From Conidiobolus incongruus B7586 (Eukaryota > Entomophthoromycota > Entomophthoromycetes > Entomophthorales > Conidiobolaceae), in contig JNEM01015060.1 of the NCBI GenBank assembly GCA_000697335.1, positions 1 to 38,874 on the forward strand: DNA of 38,874 nucleotides, given 5' to 3'. This document shows positions 21,479 to 34,469 of the stretch, piece by piece. Numbering within the stretch: position 1 is the stretch's first letter; every line of letters starts with the position of its first letter. The notes below the pieces were generated by a model. That model had not been told where the DNA came from. It was given only the letters and a program-made list of their open reading frames with translations, and searched no databases. The translations under genes were made by a program, and so were the position numbers.

Positions 21479-23385
21479 CTATCAAATATTCATTTTACAC
21501 TAGTTCCTACTTTGATGCTTGATCCATACCTGAGAACAGTCAACTTTGAAATGAATATGAACGAATGAAATATTAAAGTAGATTATGAAATATACTCCCA
21601 TATTTGAGGTCTAAAAATAATTCCATATTGTTCAAAAGGCTCTCCTGGCTTATTTTATAAATCGAGTTTAATATATATATATATATATAAAGCTGAGGAG
21701 CAAAGTGAAAGTATATAAATATAAATTGATAGAATCAAATTCAATTATAAATAGTAATTATTATTCCAATTTTCAGATTAAATTATGTGATCCTTTGAAA
21801 ACTTATAAATAAATCGAGTTTTAAATAATTAATAAGATTATCACATGTTATATCAAATGAGATAATGAATACTTAAACTTGTGTTTCATTAAATAAACAA
21901 ACTATTTCAATTAACAAATTATATAATAAATTTCATTATTTTTTTAATTTTCATTTCAATCAAAAACTGATACAATTGATTTATAATTGAGTGAGAAAAC
22001 GATTCAAAAAATTTCTAAAGGAAATGATAGGACATTAATGAATAAGGTGATTTGCTGGATAAATACTAGAATATAGAAGATACAAATATAATATAGGAAT
22101 ATATCGTAAGAGTATAGGATTCTTGACTATATTTTGATAGTATAGAACGGAATTCATAGTGACGATGCAATTCAAAAGGATATAATAGTTATTTCATTGA
22201 TTACCAAATTCATATCATAATATTTGGAATCTTGTTATATATTTAGTTCCCATATATTTTTATAATATATATCTCGGGTAGTGAGCGTAATAGTGTTTTT
22301 ATATTAGTATATATCCTGTAGGAATTTTGAAATACATCCTATAATATATGTAGATAAATAGTATTTTAATTATATGATATTTATAATATGATCTGACCTG
22401 AGTAATTTAAAAATAAACTTGAATTCTGTAAAATATCTCATTCGAATTTTATAATTATTGTCATTTTTTCATTCAAAATCAAGTTTATTCAATTTTCCAT
22501 TTTATACAAAAAAAACTTCAAAATTACTATTAATATTTAATATCAATCCCTAATGATGAAATTTTGGATAAAGTATTTCATTTTATAAATATATCTATTT
22601 ATTAAAGGACATGAATTTTATGAGAATATTATAAATTTATTGAACAAAAATATGTATTTGACCTGAATTGAATTGAAATTGATATTTTGAATCAAACATA
22701 TTGGCTGATATGTTCTGAATATATTCATTATTCTAACTATTATATATATAATATCAATATCTCTGAGCATATTTTACTATTAAGCCTAATATATGATATT
22801 GAATAATAATTTTATAATTCGTTAATTAATAATCTTTAAGTCAAAGCCTTCCAAAAATCAAATATATATTTGCATTTTTCAAGTTTTTTATAATTTAAAT
22901 ATATGAATTGATAATGAATAAGTAATATAAAGATAAATATAAAAGATGTATTAAAAAAGTAATGATTAAAATTTTCAAAAATTAAGGTATTTAGTATTTT
23001 ATTTTGTGCAGATATTTTTGGATAATTATTTTGAAACACTATAATAAATACTATTAAAAAGATAACAAAAATACCTTTAACAATTATATTTAAAAAAATT
23101 TATAATATATTCTATTATAAATACTGTTTGATTATTTAATTAGTTGAAAAATATTATCATCAAATATTTTATTGTGTTTGATGACTATTAAACTATAATA
23201 TATTATTTAAAAATAATGATATAATTAATTTTTTTACTTTCGTTATTATTTTATCATTATAATGAATTTACTAAATATTTAGATTTAAAATATACTTTAA
23301 AAATGTAATGATACTTGTTTATTATTAGTTCAATATAATATTTTATTAATATATATTCATACATTATTAACATAGGAAGAAATGG
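21479..23385. other. Intergenic DNA between BVMO2 and BVMO3
   Basis: AT-rich, with a TA run at 21671-21689 just beside the BVMO2 5' flank. An open frame at 22836-23039 (minus) is Phe/Asn/Ile-rich and unsupported. No gene seen. Confidence 0.5.
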
Positions 23386-25041
23386 TTATTCATTTTTGTA
23401 AGTAATTACATATTCTGAAAAGTTAGGGTATAATGTTTTGATCCAGTACTCTATACAAGTACCTGGCCAGATCGTGAAAACCTAAATTTTAAATTAACAT
23501 ACAGTTAAAGTATATGAGATTGGTTAATGTTACTTCACCACTAGAGTTTTGGTACCAAGATTTACAATTACCATGCCAAACCATAGCACGTACGCGGCGT
23601 TGAACCCATTGCCAATAAGCATCTCCAACTTCGGGCTTAAGATCAAAAGTGGCCACGTTATTTTTAATCATATATGCAAGCATTTTTGTGATGTAATTAG
23701 CTTGGCATTCGAGCATAAAAGTAATTGAATTGTGGCCTAATCCGGTAGTAGGACCAAGCATCATAAAGAAATTGGGCAGTTTGGAAGCGGTAATACCATA
23801 GTTGAGCTGTGGAGAATAGCCAACCTTGTCTAAATTTGCATCAATATGCTCTCCATCCAAATTCACGATGTCCATATCTTTGTAGGGAGATGTAATTTTA
23901 AAACCAGTGGCTAAGATTAATACATCGAGAGTTTGGGTAGTTCCATCCTTTAAATAAAGAGTGCGACCTTGAATTTTTTCAATATTTCCGTCATGAATAA
24001 AGCATTTATCGGAGTCAATTGCTTGATAGTAAGTGTCTGATGGTGTAACACGCTTGCATCCAAAATGATATTTGGGCTTCATTAATTCTCGCTTCCTGGG
24101 ATCTCTGATCGTCTTATTGATATATTCTTCGGTTCGCTTAGTTGGAATTTTAGACATCCAAGAGTTGGTATAAAAAGCAGGGAGTCTCACTTCGTTACCT
24201 AAGAATTTGTACCAGTAATAGAGAGTGTGAAGTAAGGGAACCCAATTAAGCAAAAACTTGAACCATTGAGAATATTCAGCCATTCCTCTTGGAGCAGCAT
24301 ATGGTGGATTTCTTTGGAAAGTGTGTAACTCCTTAACTCGATATATAATACTGGGAACTATTTGAACCGCACTTGCTCCGGACCCGATAACTCCAACGAC
24401 TTTATCGGTCAAGTCGACAGAATGATCCCAACGGGCAGAATGCATCCAGGGTCCTTCAAAGCTATTGAATTCTTTGGGGATATTAGGTATACGTAACGCT
24501 CCCACAGCTCCTACCAAATAATCACAGTCGATTTGGCTTTCGTTCTGAGTCAATTTATCAGTGTATACCAATTTCCACTTGTTGCTTTCAGTGTCAAAGT
24601 GAGCATGATTCACCCAAGTATTAAATCGAATATGTTTTTTCAATTCAAATTTGTTAGTAGTATTGCTTAAATAACGCTGAATTTCAGCGTATCCAGAGAA
24701 GTTTTTACTCCAATCTAAATAATATTAATAGTTATTCCAGTTATTATGTTGAATAAATATTACCAGTATTCAAGTTATTGTAAAATGCGTATTGGTGGCT
24801 GTTAATATCACAAGCGGCTCCTGGGTAAGTATTCACAAACCATGTACCTCCCACATCTTTCTCTCCTTCGAATATAACAAAATTATGGAAATTCAATTTC
24901 TTTTTCAAGTACATACCCATACTGATGCCGGAAATACTATAATCTAATTAATAGACTAATTAACATTATACGTATATATAATAAATACCCAGCACCAATA
25001 ATGATAATTCTTGGTGTATTTTCGTCTTGAAAAATTGGCAT
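23386..25041 (-). CDS. Flavin monooxygenase, type I Baeyer-Villiger-like (BVMO3), four exons
   Basis: Predicted 500-aa FAD/NADPH monooxygenase. Minus-strand exons are 24989-25041, 24764-24936, 23534-24714 and 23386-23481; introns are 52, 49 and 52 nt, all GT..AG, and the joined frame is open (1503 nt). The protein opens [20 protein letters not shown]. It has the first Rossmann [33 protein letters not shown] (Baeyer-Villiger signature), the second Rossmann [18 protein letters not shown] and ATGF. The C-terminal exon encodes [20 protein letters not shown]. The start ATG is the only one that puts exon 1 in frame with the first Rossmann motif. Exon lengths 173 and 1181 are identical to those of BVMO5. 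A 253-bp part of exon 3 is almost identical to BVMO5 while the flanks are diverged, which implies gene conversion. Substrate unknown. Confidence 0.9.
24411..24663 (-). other. Gene-conversion tract, BVMO3 side
   Basis: This 253-bp segment of exon 3 matches 32530-32782 of BVMO5 (opposite strand) with two mismatches and no indel. The match breaks off abruptly at both ends. The 60 bases after the tract differ at 17 positions. Confidence 0.85.
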
Positions 25042-25096
25042 TTGACATATATTGATTAAAATATTTTTTGATTTTGCAGCTAGTGAAGACTTCGAT

Positions 25097-25104
25097 TATT
25101 TATA
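25097..25104 (-). promoter_or_regulatory. TATA box of BVMO3
   Basis: TATAAATA on the minus strand, about 56 nt upstream of the start codon. The same octamer occurs upstream of BVMO5. Confidence 0.55.
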
Positions 25105-27407
25105 CCCAAAATGGGATTTATTGCATATACTAAGTGATCGGCTTTTATGTTAGGTCAAAAGCCCGATAAATTATAAGCTTTGTTAAAGCACTGGTTAGTA
25201 AATAAATTCGATTTCAATGAAGTTATTCTAGTAACATTAACCAACAAAATTTGATATAAAACAGTTATATTATACTCTTGAATTATTACAAAGATATCAA
25301 GATTCTATACTATGTGTGACATATATCAATTGCTAACAAAAAATAAATTGAATTGAAGGTCTAGTGTCATTAACCAAAATTATAGAATATTAAATTATAT
25401 AATAATTCATTGAAATCTTATTACAAATTAAAACAGATTTAAAAACCAATGAAATTTTCGGGGGTTTTTAAGGGTTTGAGTGGTTTATAATATAAATTTT
25501 CCAATTTTTGTAGTCAAATTATATTAGTAATAATTGAGTCTGGATATTTTTTAATTAATACCGTGACTCGTGTTAAATTTGTTTGATGGATATTCAATTA
25601 ATATTGGAAAATAAAAGCATCAATTATAGCTGCATTATATTTAAATTAAATCATAAATCATTATGAGGTGTTATTTACTATTAAAATTGATGAATTAGTT
25701 TATAATCTTTCAAGTCAATGTTTGAATGATAGAATTTTCGGGATAGATTAAATATTTCATAATTATTGCATTTTCAAGGACTAAATTTGATTAACCTTAA
25801 ACCAACTCTATGGTATCAATTATTTGCTAAATTATAATTTGAAGTGTAAGATACAAAATAATATTACCAAATTTAGCATTTTCCAGTTCAAATTGATAAA
25901 ATCTTGATCTCTTTCAAGATTATTACATTTCCCTATATATATTAATCATGTTTCTGACCAATTATTAAAAATATTGTTTTGGTTTTAATATAGTGAGCTT
26001 TCAAAATTATTTCAAAATAATTTATTAATATACTGATAGTATCAGATTGTTAATTTGGGGAATTTATTTATTTGCTCAATTACTTTATATTAAATAACAT
26101 ATAAATATAGAGATTATTAAATGAATTTTAAAATTAAAATTATTCTAATTTGAAATTGATAGAATTGAAATTTAGCATTAACCAAATTCATATGTTCAAA
26201 ATAAAATTTAAACAAATCCATAAAATAAAAAAAAATATATGATTTAAATACATATTCTTATCTCATTAATTTTGATGATGAAAATTGTGATGTGTTTCTA
26301 AGTTTATGCTATGCTAATTTCTATATTTGATGTAAATTGTTCAACTGTACGATGAAAACCTCAATTCAATGTAGCTTACGAATCAGCATATCATATTGTA
26401 TTTTAACAATGAAATAGCTAATAAAATATTTTATAAATAATCATAATTTTATCTGAATAATTTCAAACTTTATTGTTCATAAATTATAAATAACATCCAT
26501 ATTTACTTTTTATACTATTTGATTGATCAATTATAAATAAAGGTTCTATTGTATATTGATGAAATATATGATGTAAAGTGATTTGAACATTATACAACAT
26601 TTTTCAAAGTATTATTCGAATATTTTGAATTCAAGATATTTATATATTCTGTAATCAATTATATATATTGAAGCATGTTGTTTAAGTATATTCAAATATT
26701 CAACGCTATAAATACCCTTATTTATACTTATTATATTAATCGTAGTATATCTAAATATTATAGATAATTGCATGTATAATAATAAAGTTAGAATATTTGG
26801 AATTTAGAATTAATAATGTTAAATGAAAGTAATTGCAATTCCGATCATTTTATACCAAAATTAATTTCATTTTTAAAATTTTATTAATATAAGTTTTCAA
26901 TATTATTTATATAATTATTAGTAGGATAGGGTTGAGCTTTTAAAAATGGGAATTTAATCATAAAACCATAATTTGTCAAATATAAAAATAATTCAAATTC
27001 TAAAACAAAAATGGACAAATTTCAATTATATTTGATTCAAGATATTTGATTCCAGTTTATTTTTTGGTTGAGTGGTTATTAAATTTTCAAGTTTTATTTC
27101 AAATATATGTTAAATAAATATGTCCATATTTTTTACTAATATATATATATATTTGACTAGTACGTTTTTAAATTATAAACTTTGGAAAATAGTGGTTTTT
27201 GATTTTTAATCGTTGTTTTAAATACATATATGTTCGAATCTAAGCTCAATTTTTTTAAAATAAATAATAATAAAAATAAAGCCAATAAATATACAGCAGC
27301 TTCTTTAAATGATTGAAGAAATAATAATAATAATTTTATTGATTGTTAAATATTGTTAATACAAAACTTAGGGGTAACATTACATTGATTAAATATGGTT
27401 AGACTAA
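25105..27407. other. Intergenic DNA between BVMO3 and BVMO4
   Basis: About 2.3 kb of AT-rich sequence. The first 150 bases would be the BVMO3 promoter region. I recognise no gene, RNA or transposon. Confidence 0.5.
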
Positions 27408-29052
27408 TTAATGATGAGTTTTGTAAGTGATTTTATATTCGGAGAGTTTGGAAGTGTAGATCTTCCACTAATACTCGATACAAGTACCTGGCTAAATCGT
27501 GAAAATCTAAATCTTAAATTAATATACAGTTAAAGTTTATGAGATTGGTTAATATTACCTCACCACTAGAGTTTTGGTACCGAGATCCACCATTAACATG
27601 CCATACCAGAGGACGAACACGTCGTTGAATTCATTGCCAGTAAGCATCACCAACCTCTGATCTGAGATCGAAGGTAGCAACACTGTTCTTGAACATAAAA
27701 GCGAGCACCTTGATAATATAACTAGCCTTGCATTCCAGCATAAAGGTGATGGAATTATGCTCTAGTCCAGTCGTAGGACCAAGCATTATAAAAAATTTAG
27801 GCATTTTAGAAACTGTGATACCGTGGTTGATCTGGGGAGAGTAGCCAACTTTGTCCAAATTCTCATCAATATGATCTCCAAGTTCACGAGGTCTATGTAC
27901 TTATAGGGAGATTTTACTTTGAAGCCACTGGCTAACATCAATACATCAACAGTTTGGGTGGTTCCATCCTTCAAGTATAGGGTACGACGTTGTATTTTTT
28001 TGATATTGCCATCATGAATAAAACTCTTGTCTAAATTAAGTGCTTGATAGTAAGTATCTGATGATGTCACACGTTTACATCCAAAATGATATTTGTGTTT
28101 CATTGGCTCACATTTTCTCGGATATTTAATAGTCTGTTAATATATTCTTCATTTTTTGAATTGGAACTTTGGAAAGAGGAGAACTTGTGAAAAACGCAGC
28201 GAGATTCATTTCATTTAAAAGGAAATGATACCAGTAGCAGAATATGTGGAGGAAAGGTACTCATTTCAAGAAGAATTTAAACCAATCCGAATACCCTGCA
28301 ACTCCGCTTGATGATACATAATGAGGATTTCTTTGAAATGAATGCAACTCCTTGACACGATTGATGATATTGGGAACGATTTGAACTGCATTAACTCCAG
28401 ATCCGATGATCACCACCACTTAGTCTGTTAAGTCCATTGAATGATTCCATCTTGCAGAATGAATTAAAGATCCTTCAAATGTATTGAGTTCCTTAGGGAT
28501 GTTTGGAATACGTAGTGCACCTACAGCACCAATCAAGTAATCACAATCAATTTTACTTTCAATTCCACAGAATTTGTCAGTGCAAGTCAACTTCCACTGG
28601 CTGTTTTGTTTGTCAAAGTGAGCATGATTAACCCAAGTGTTAAAGTGGATGTGCTTCCTGATTTCGTATTGGATGGTAGTATCACTTAAATAAGGATGAA
28701 TTTTGGCATATCCTGAAAAGTTTTTACTCCAATTTAAACTTGATATTAAAATTAATTCAAATGTGCAAGGATTCAAATCATTATAATAGGCATATTGATA
28801 ACTGTTAATATCACATGCAGCACCTGGATAAGTGTTAACAAACCAAGTACCGCCAGCATGACTCTCACCTTTGAAATTAATGAAATTGTTAAAATTTAGT
28901 TTGATTTTCAAATACATTACCATACTCATTCCTGAAATTTTAAAATCAAAGCTTACAAATTAGATTAAAAATGATAAATATCAACATTACTCAGCACCAA
29001 TGATAACAATATTAAGTTTAGTCTGGTCTTGAATTTTGGATAATTGAGTCAT
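27408..29052 (-). pseudogene. BVMO4: recently broken flavin monooxygenase gene
   Basis: Minus-strand copy with all four exons recognisable. Exon 1 starts at 29052 and reads MTQLSKIQDQTKLNIVIIGA. Exon 2 and the 5' part of exon 3 (28420-28919) keep [15 protein letters not shown] and FEGSLIHSARWN. The 3' part of exon 3 (27631-28103, two frames) keeps GCKRVTSSDTYY and GPTTGLEHNS. The last exon is about 27408-27510. Damage includes a stop after the second Rossmann lead-in (LTD, then TAA), Trp codons changed to TGA or TAG, a small deletion near 27.88 kb and a shift near 28.13 kb. The acceptor of intron 1 and both ends of intron 2 are lost; intron 2 can be read through in frame. The Baeyer-Villiger signature ends WN instead of WD. 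The TATA box is retained. It is less decayed than BVMO2. Confidence 0.88.
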
Positions 29053-29094
29053 TGTAATAATTCTTAATATATTACTTTTGTTTTTAATCATACC

Positions 29095-29101
29095 ATTTAT
29101 A
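29095..29101 (-). promoter_or_regulatory. TATA box relic of BVMO4
   Basis: TATAAAT on the minus strand, about 43 nt upstream of the start codon, at nearly the same distance as in BVMO5. Confidence 0.45.
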
Positions 29102-32088
29102 TTTAATTATAATTTTTGATGATTTTTTTAAATAGTAAAACAATTTCTCCATCTATTAAATTTGATTATTGGAAATTTAAATGTACTAGTCTTTTAGAAT
29201 TTGATAAATTTCAATTTAAAAATTATTTAAAATGTAAATTTTGTAATTTGGAAGTTGATTATTGGATTAGCCGAATTCCTTAATATCTCGAATAACCAAG
29301 ATAAAGTGTAGCTCGAAATATAAATATTTAATTGCAATATACCTGGGGTATTATATTAGCTATTAAATTGTTTGTCTAAATTAATTTTACTTAATGATTG
29401 ATTAGTTTGTATTATTTCTTTCAAATGGTGATACCATCTTTTACCAGATTTTCTTTTATCCGATATTATTATATTTATAATTGAAAAATTATATTTCTGG
29501 ATTACTATTTGTCATATGAATCACGCCTTTTTAGTATATTCCAGTATAACTCAAAATTCTAATTTTAAATACTAATTTCCATTGCTATATATAGAATTTT
29601 TCAATATATTTAAACAATATAATTATGGAAAATTGAGAATTAATTGATATGCTTATGGATAATAAATTATGAAATCATTAATACGGAATATTGGATATCT
29701 CAAATTCCAGTTTTTAATATTTACGAGTATTCAGTTATTATTCAATGAAAGTTTATTGTTATTTTATATTAATTTTAAAGTCATTTTTCAATAGAATTAT
29801 CAATTAACACACAATGAAGTTAAATAAGTGCTTATACTTTGATTACTTAAAAGAATACTTGGAGATGATTTTTTCTTTATGTAATTTAATGTATCCATTA
29901 AAATGACCTATTATTCAATTGGGATTTTATAAAATATTTTAGAAATTTTAAATAAATTTGTCAATTTATCCAAAATATATGCATTGTATTAATTGTAGTA
30001 CTGAATAAACTATTCAACATTATTAATTCCATACAGAAGTATCATGAATAAAATATCAATATTTTTGAAAGGATAAATAAATAAGGAAATTAATAACTGA
30101 AAGCCTTTTGAGATTGATATTCAATTCAATAGTAGAATAATTATATATTGGTCAGGAATTGTAAACATACACTAATAAATTTTTTTGAAGATTCTATTCA
30201 ATCATTATTGACCAAAAAATATAATATTCATAGATTTTGTTATCATGTAGTATAAGATTTTTAATAACTATCAAATAATATTATTATTTACTTTTAATTT
30301 GATTAAGAATATGTTTATGTTTGGAAAATGAAGTTTCAGATAATATATTTATTATTAAATCTTCTTAGGTTAATGATTATCAGAAGTTAAAATGTTGAAC
30401 TAAAAAATGGGTTTTTTCCAAATATAAGATTTACAAACCATAATTATTCAGTTGTTTAGTATTATTATAGTGATGTTGAATTTATTCATATAATAACAGC
30501 ATATATATGATCTGTAATCTGAATTATAATAAAAATAATAATTCAAAAAATTTGAATCACTCAATTTTATTGAGATTAATATTTACTATAATATAAATTC
30601 ATCTGATAGAAATTGAGACACTGAATATAATATTGATGTGAAAATTAAAATTAAAATTGTTCATTATTAATATATAGTTATAATAAAATATACAAAATAT
30701 CATAATATTATTATGAATTTTTTTCACCATATATAGATATTTAGTAAAATTTAATTAAATTTATTAAAGATAAATGTCATTAAAAAATTATATATATTCA
30801 ATGTATATGGATCCTCAAAGTTTATTAAAATATGCTAAGAATATGTATTAATAATTATTTTGATAACATGACCTGTAATAATATACATTAATTATATTAA
30901 AACATTGAATTCGTTATATTTTTATAATGTATTTTTATTTAAGCTTTATGATATTAAAGTTATAATAATTACAGCATTTTGATTTAATTATTAACAATTT
31001 AAGAATAAGAACTTCAATTTAATATTTAGAGAAATTGATATACCAATATAAAGAATTGACAAATGAATCTAGATTATGTGAATTTGAAAATATCGAATAT
31101 GGATCATAAGTTTAATGCAAGATTTATTTGTCTAATTAATAATTTATTAATAACTATAAGTAATGAGTTAAAAATCATTATATGAAAAGAAATTAAACCT
31201 ACAAAGTATTATATGAATACTAAAATCATCTAAAAATTATTATGGTTTAAAGCATCATTTTTGCAATTGTATATATAATTGAAAATATAAATTTGATATT
31301 TTCAAGCATATATAATACTTATACCAATATAGTTCTATATAATTTATTAAATCACATGTCCCAAAACCTGATAATCTAAACTCCAAATAAGCCTAAATTC
31401 ATAGATTTTTGTATACTACCATACAATTGTAAATTATTCAAATCAATTTTGGTAACGGACAAATTATAAACTTGAATCCTTTTTAGGTAACCCTTCAACT
31501 AATTTTCAACCTTGCCAAAATGAGATTCCCTGATAAATTAATTTATTAAGACTTAATGAAGTAATAGTTGGGATATGTAGCATATTAATAAATTGATATT
31601 ATGAATAGTTCATTATACTGAGGTATTAAGATCTAAATATTTCCTTATTGTTATTCACATATTGAAATGGTTACATTGTGTTTTATTAAGTAATTTAACT
31701 TTATCCCGAAATATTTCTATGATATTTGATCCACAATCAATTATTTTTAAAATAAAAGATTAATGATATAATTTAGGTAAATATTATTTTAAAATAATTT
31801 GAATAGTTTGAATATTTTAAACTATCACTGTAAAATTAAATATTATTTAAAATTAAAAGGCTGTCAAAGTCAGATTAAAACTGATTCAATCAATATTAAA
31901 AAACGCACAATCTTAAACTTACAGCAACCCATCCCATCATTTTAGCCAATAAATTCCCTTTGAATTAAGATTGGATTAAATATATTCTGTGAGTTTATCC
32001 ATCCATGATTTTAACCTTTTCCAGTTTGTAATCAACTTACAATAGTTGAAAAATTCCAAATTCGGTACAAGGATAAACTGATGAAAGG
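29102..32088. other. Intergenic DNA between divergent BVMO4 and BVMO5
   Basis: About 3 kb separating two head-to-head monooxygenase copies. It is AT-rich throughout, with slightly higher GC in the last 150 bases before BVMO5. No gene, RNA or transposon relic recognised. Confidence 0.5.
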
Positions 32089-32096
32089 TATAAATA
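32089..32096 (+). promoter_or_regulatory. TATA box of BVMO5
   Basis: TATAAATA, about 45 nt upstream of the start codon and embedded in a locally GC-richer stretch (AAAGGTATAAATAGGAG). This is the clearest core promoter in the window. Confidence 0.6.
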
Positions 32097-32140
32097 GGAG
32101 ACAGTGGAATGATATAAGGTTGATTAAAAATTTGGTCAAA

Positions 32141-33813
32141 ATGTCTCAACTGCCAATGTTACAAGAGGATAAACCTAAAATTATAGTGATTGGTGCCGGG
32201 TAATAATTTAATATCTTTATATCATTGAAATTTTGATTAATTATATTCTCATAGTATTTCCGGCATCAGTATGGGTATGTACTTAAAGAAAAGGCTCAAT
32301 TTCCATAACTTCATTATCTTTGAAGGGGAGAGCGACGTAGGTGGTACTTGGTTTGTTAACAGTTATCCAGGTGCTGCTTGCGATGTGAATAGTCATCAGT
32401 ATGCATTTTATAGTAATTTGAATTCTGGTAATATTGAACTTCATTTGTATTTGCAATTTGTCTAATTATAATCTCTAGAATGGAGTAAAAATTTCTCAGG
32501 ATATGCTGAAATCCAGCGTTATTTGAGTGATACTACTAACAAATTTGAATTGAGAAAACATATTCGATTTAATACTTGGGTGAATCATGCTCACTTTGAC
32601 ACTGAAAGCAACAAGTGGAAATTGGTATACACTGATAAATTGACTCAGAACGAAAGCCAAATCGACTGTGATTATTTGGTAGGAGCTGTGGGAGCGTTAC
32701 GTATACCTAATATCCCCAAAGAATTCACTAGCTTTGAAGGACCCTGGATGCATTCTGCCCGTTGGGATCATTCTGTCGACTTAACTGATAAGGTAGTCGG
32801 TGTAATCGGATCAGGTGCCAGCGCTGTCCAAATCGTCCCCAATATTGTAGATCATGTCAAGGAGTTGCACACCTTCCAACGAAACGCCCCATATGCGGCT
32901 CCACGAGGATTAGCGGAATATTCAGAATGGTTCAAGTTCTTGTTGAGATGGATTCCATTCCTACATACACTTTACTATTGGTACCACTTCATGTTAAATG
33001 AGAAGGACCTTATTGCATTTTATACTGGGTCTTGGGCTGCTAAATTAGCTAGCCAAGAAACTGAGAATTATATCAACCAAACGATCAAAGATCCTAGAAA
33101 GCGCGAATTAATGAAACCTAAATATCATTTTGGATGTAAGAGAGTCACACCTTCAGATACTTACTATCAAGCTATTAACATGGACAAGTGTTATATTCAC
33201 GATGGCAATATTGAAAAAATCCAAGGCCGCACCCTATACTTGAAGGATGGAACCACTCAGACCGTTGATGTTTTAATCCTTGCAACCGGTTTCAAGGTGG
33301 TATCACCTTACAAGGATATGGATCTCGTGAATTTGGATGGAGATCATGTCGACGCTAATTTGGATAAGGTTGGTCACTCACCACAGTTGAACTACGGTAT
33401 TACTGTAGCCAAAATGCCAAATTTCTTCATGATGCTTGGCCCTACCACTGGATTAGGACACAATTCTATTACATTTATGTTAGAATGTCAGGCTAATTAT
33501 ATCGCGAAGATGCTCGCCTTTATGTTCAAGAACAATGTTGCTACATTCGAGCTTAAGCAAGAAGTTGCCGAAAAATATTGGCAATGGGTTCAACGTCGTG
33601 TACGTCCTATGGTGTGGCATGGTAACTGTAAATCCTGGTATCAGAACTCTAATGGAGAGGTAATTCTCACCAATGTATATATACATAATACATATACTCA
33701 ATTTAATTTTATAGGTTTTTACCATTTGGCCAGGTACCTGTCTCGAATATTGGATTAAGACCTATTATCCCAAGTTTTCCGAGTATGATATTACTTACAA
33801 ATCCGAGCTCTAA
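32141..33813 (+). CDS. Flavin monooxygenase, type I Baeyer-Villiger-like (BVMO5), four exons
   Basis: Predicted 503-aa FAD/NADPH-dependent monooxygenase. Exons are 32141-32199, 32255-32427, 32479-33659 and 33715-33813 (1512 nt joined); the introns of 55, 51 and 54 nt are GT..AG. Visible elements are the FAD Rossmann GAGISG (18-23), GGTWFVNSYPGAACD (49-63), [12 protein letters not shown] (163-174, the Baeyer-Villiger signature), the NADPH Rossmann GSGASA (188-193) and ATGF (346-349). The last exon encodes [20 protein letters not shown]. Without splicing the third intron, the frame would run into an unrelated tail, so the final exon was placed by similarity to BVMO1 and BVMO3. It is the only copy on the plus strand. 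No signal peptide or anchor is seen, so a cytosolic enzyme is likely. Substrate unknown; possible roles are ketone catabolism, detoxification or secondary metabolism. Confidence 0.92.
32530..32782 (+). other. Gene-conversion tract, BVMO5 side
   Basis: Partner of the tract at 24411-24663 in BVMO3, on the opposite strand. It covers residues from about T96 to just before the second Rossmann motif and includes the Baeyer-Villiger signature. Confidence 0.85.
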
Positions 33814-34469
33814 GTTGTGTAATTTTAAATAGTATTGAAATTTATTATCATTAAAAATTTATTGGAATTAATTTTTGTGATTATAGCAATATCGTTTTTC
33901 AAGTTGATATTTTTTATAAGTATCAATTATTAACTATTGATTGGATCGTTCTGACCTAATTTAAATAATTTTTGAAGTATTATGAAATGGTTTTTCTTGC
34001 ATTATCTGATAAAATTGGGTTGCTATTCAATTAAATCTACTATTGTTTTTCAATCACTTTCTAATATATTATATGTTAAGCTGAATTTCAGATATACAAA
34101 GTAATGAGTAATTAGAGCTAGAATATTAAATATATATGTTTGCCACATGATAAACATCGAAATTTAGAATTTCTACATTCAAAAAATTAATATTTTTCTG
34201 TTTTAGATTTCAGATTTCTAATATTTGAATCTGTTGAAATTGAATATCACTTGTTCAAAATGAGCCTTATTACTTTTGATTGATTAGTTTTTCAATTATT
34301 TCAATTCTATTATAGCATTTAATCCTAAAACTCATATAATCGAGTATTATGAATTATATATAAATCTTATGACGGTTTAAATGATATAGTCACAAGTTCG
34401 AGATTTTGATGATAAATCAGGTTTATATCATCATTATAAAATTAGATTCATATTTAATGATGATATAAT
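33814..34469. other. 3' flank of BVMO5
   Basis: AT-rich DNA without a recognisable gene; presumably holds the BVMO5 3' UTR and polyadenylation site. Confidence 0.5.

Noticed and set aside
22836-23039. 67-codon minus-strand frame with a possible membrane segment
   Set aside because: Phe/Ile/Asn-rich frames like this arise readily in 80% AT DNA; no similarity or conserved start.
18488-33813. A secondary-metabolite biosynthetic gene cluster
   Set aside because: Only members of one monooxygenase family are present; no backbone enzyme, transporter or regulator is seen.
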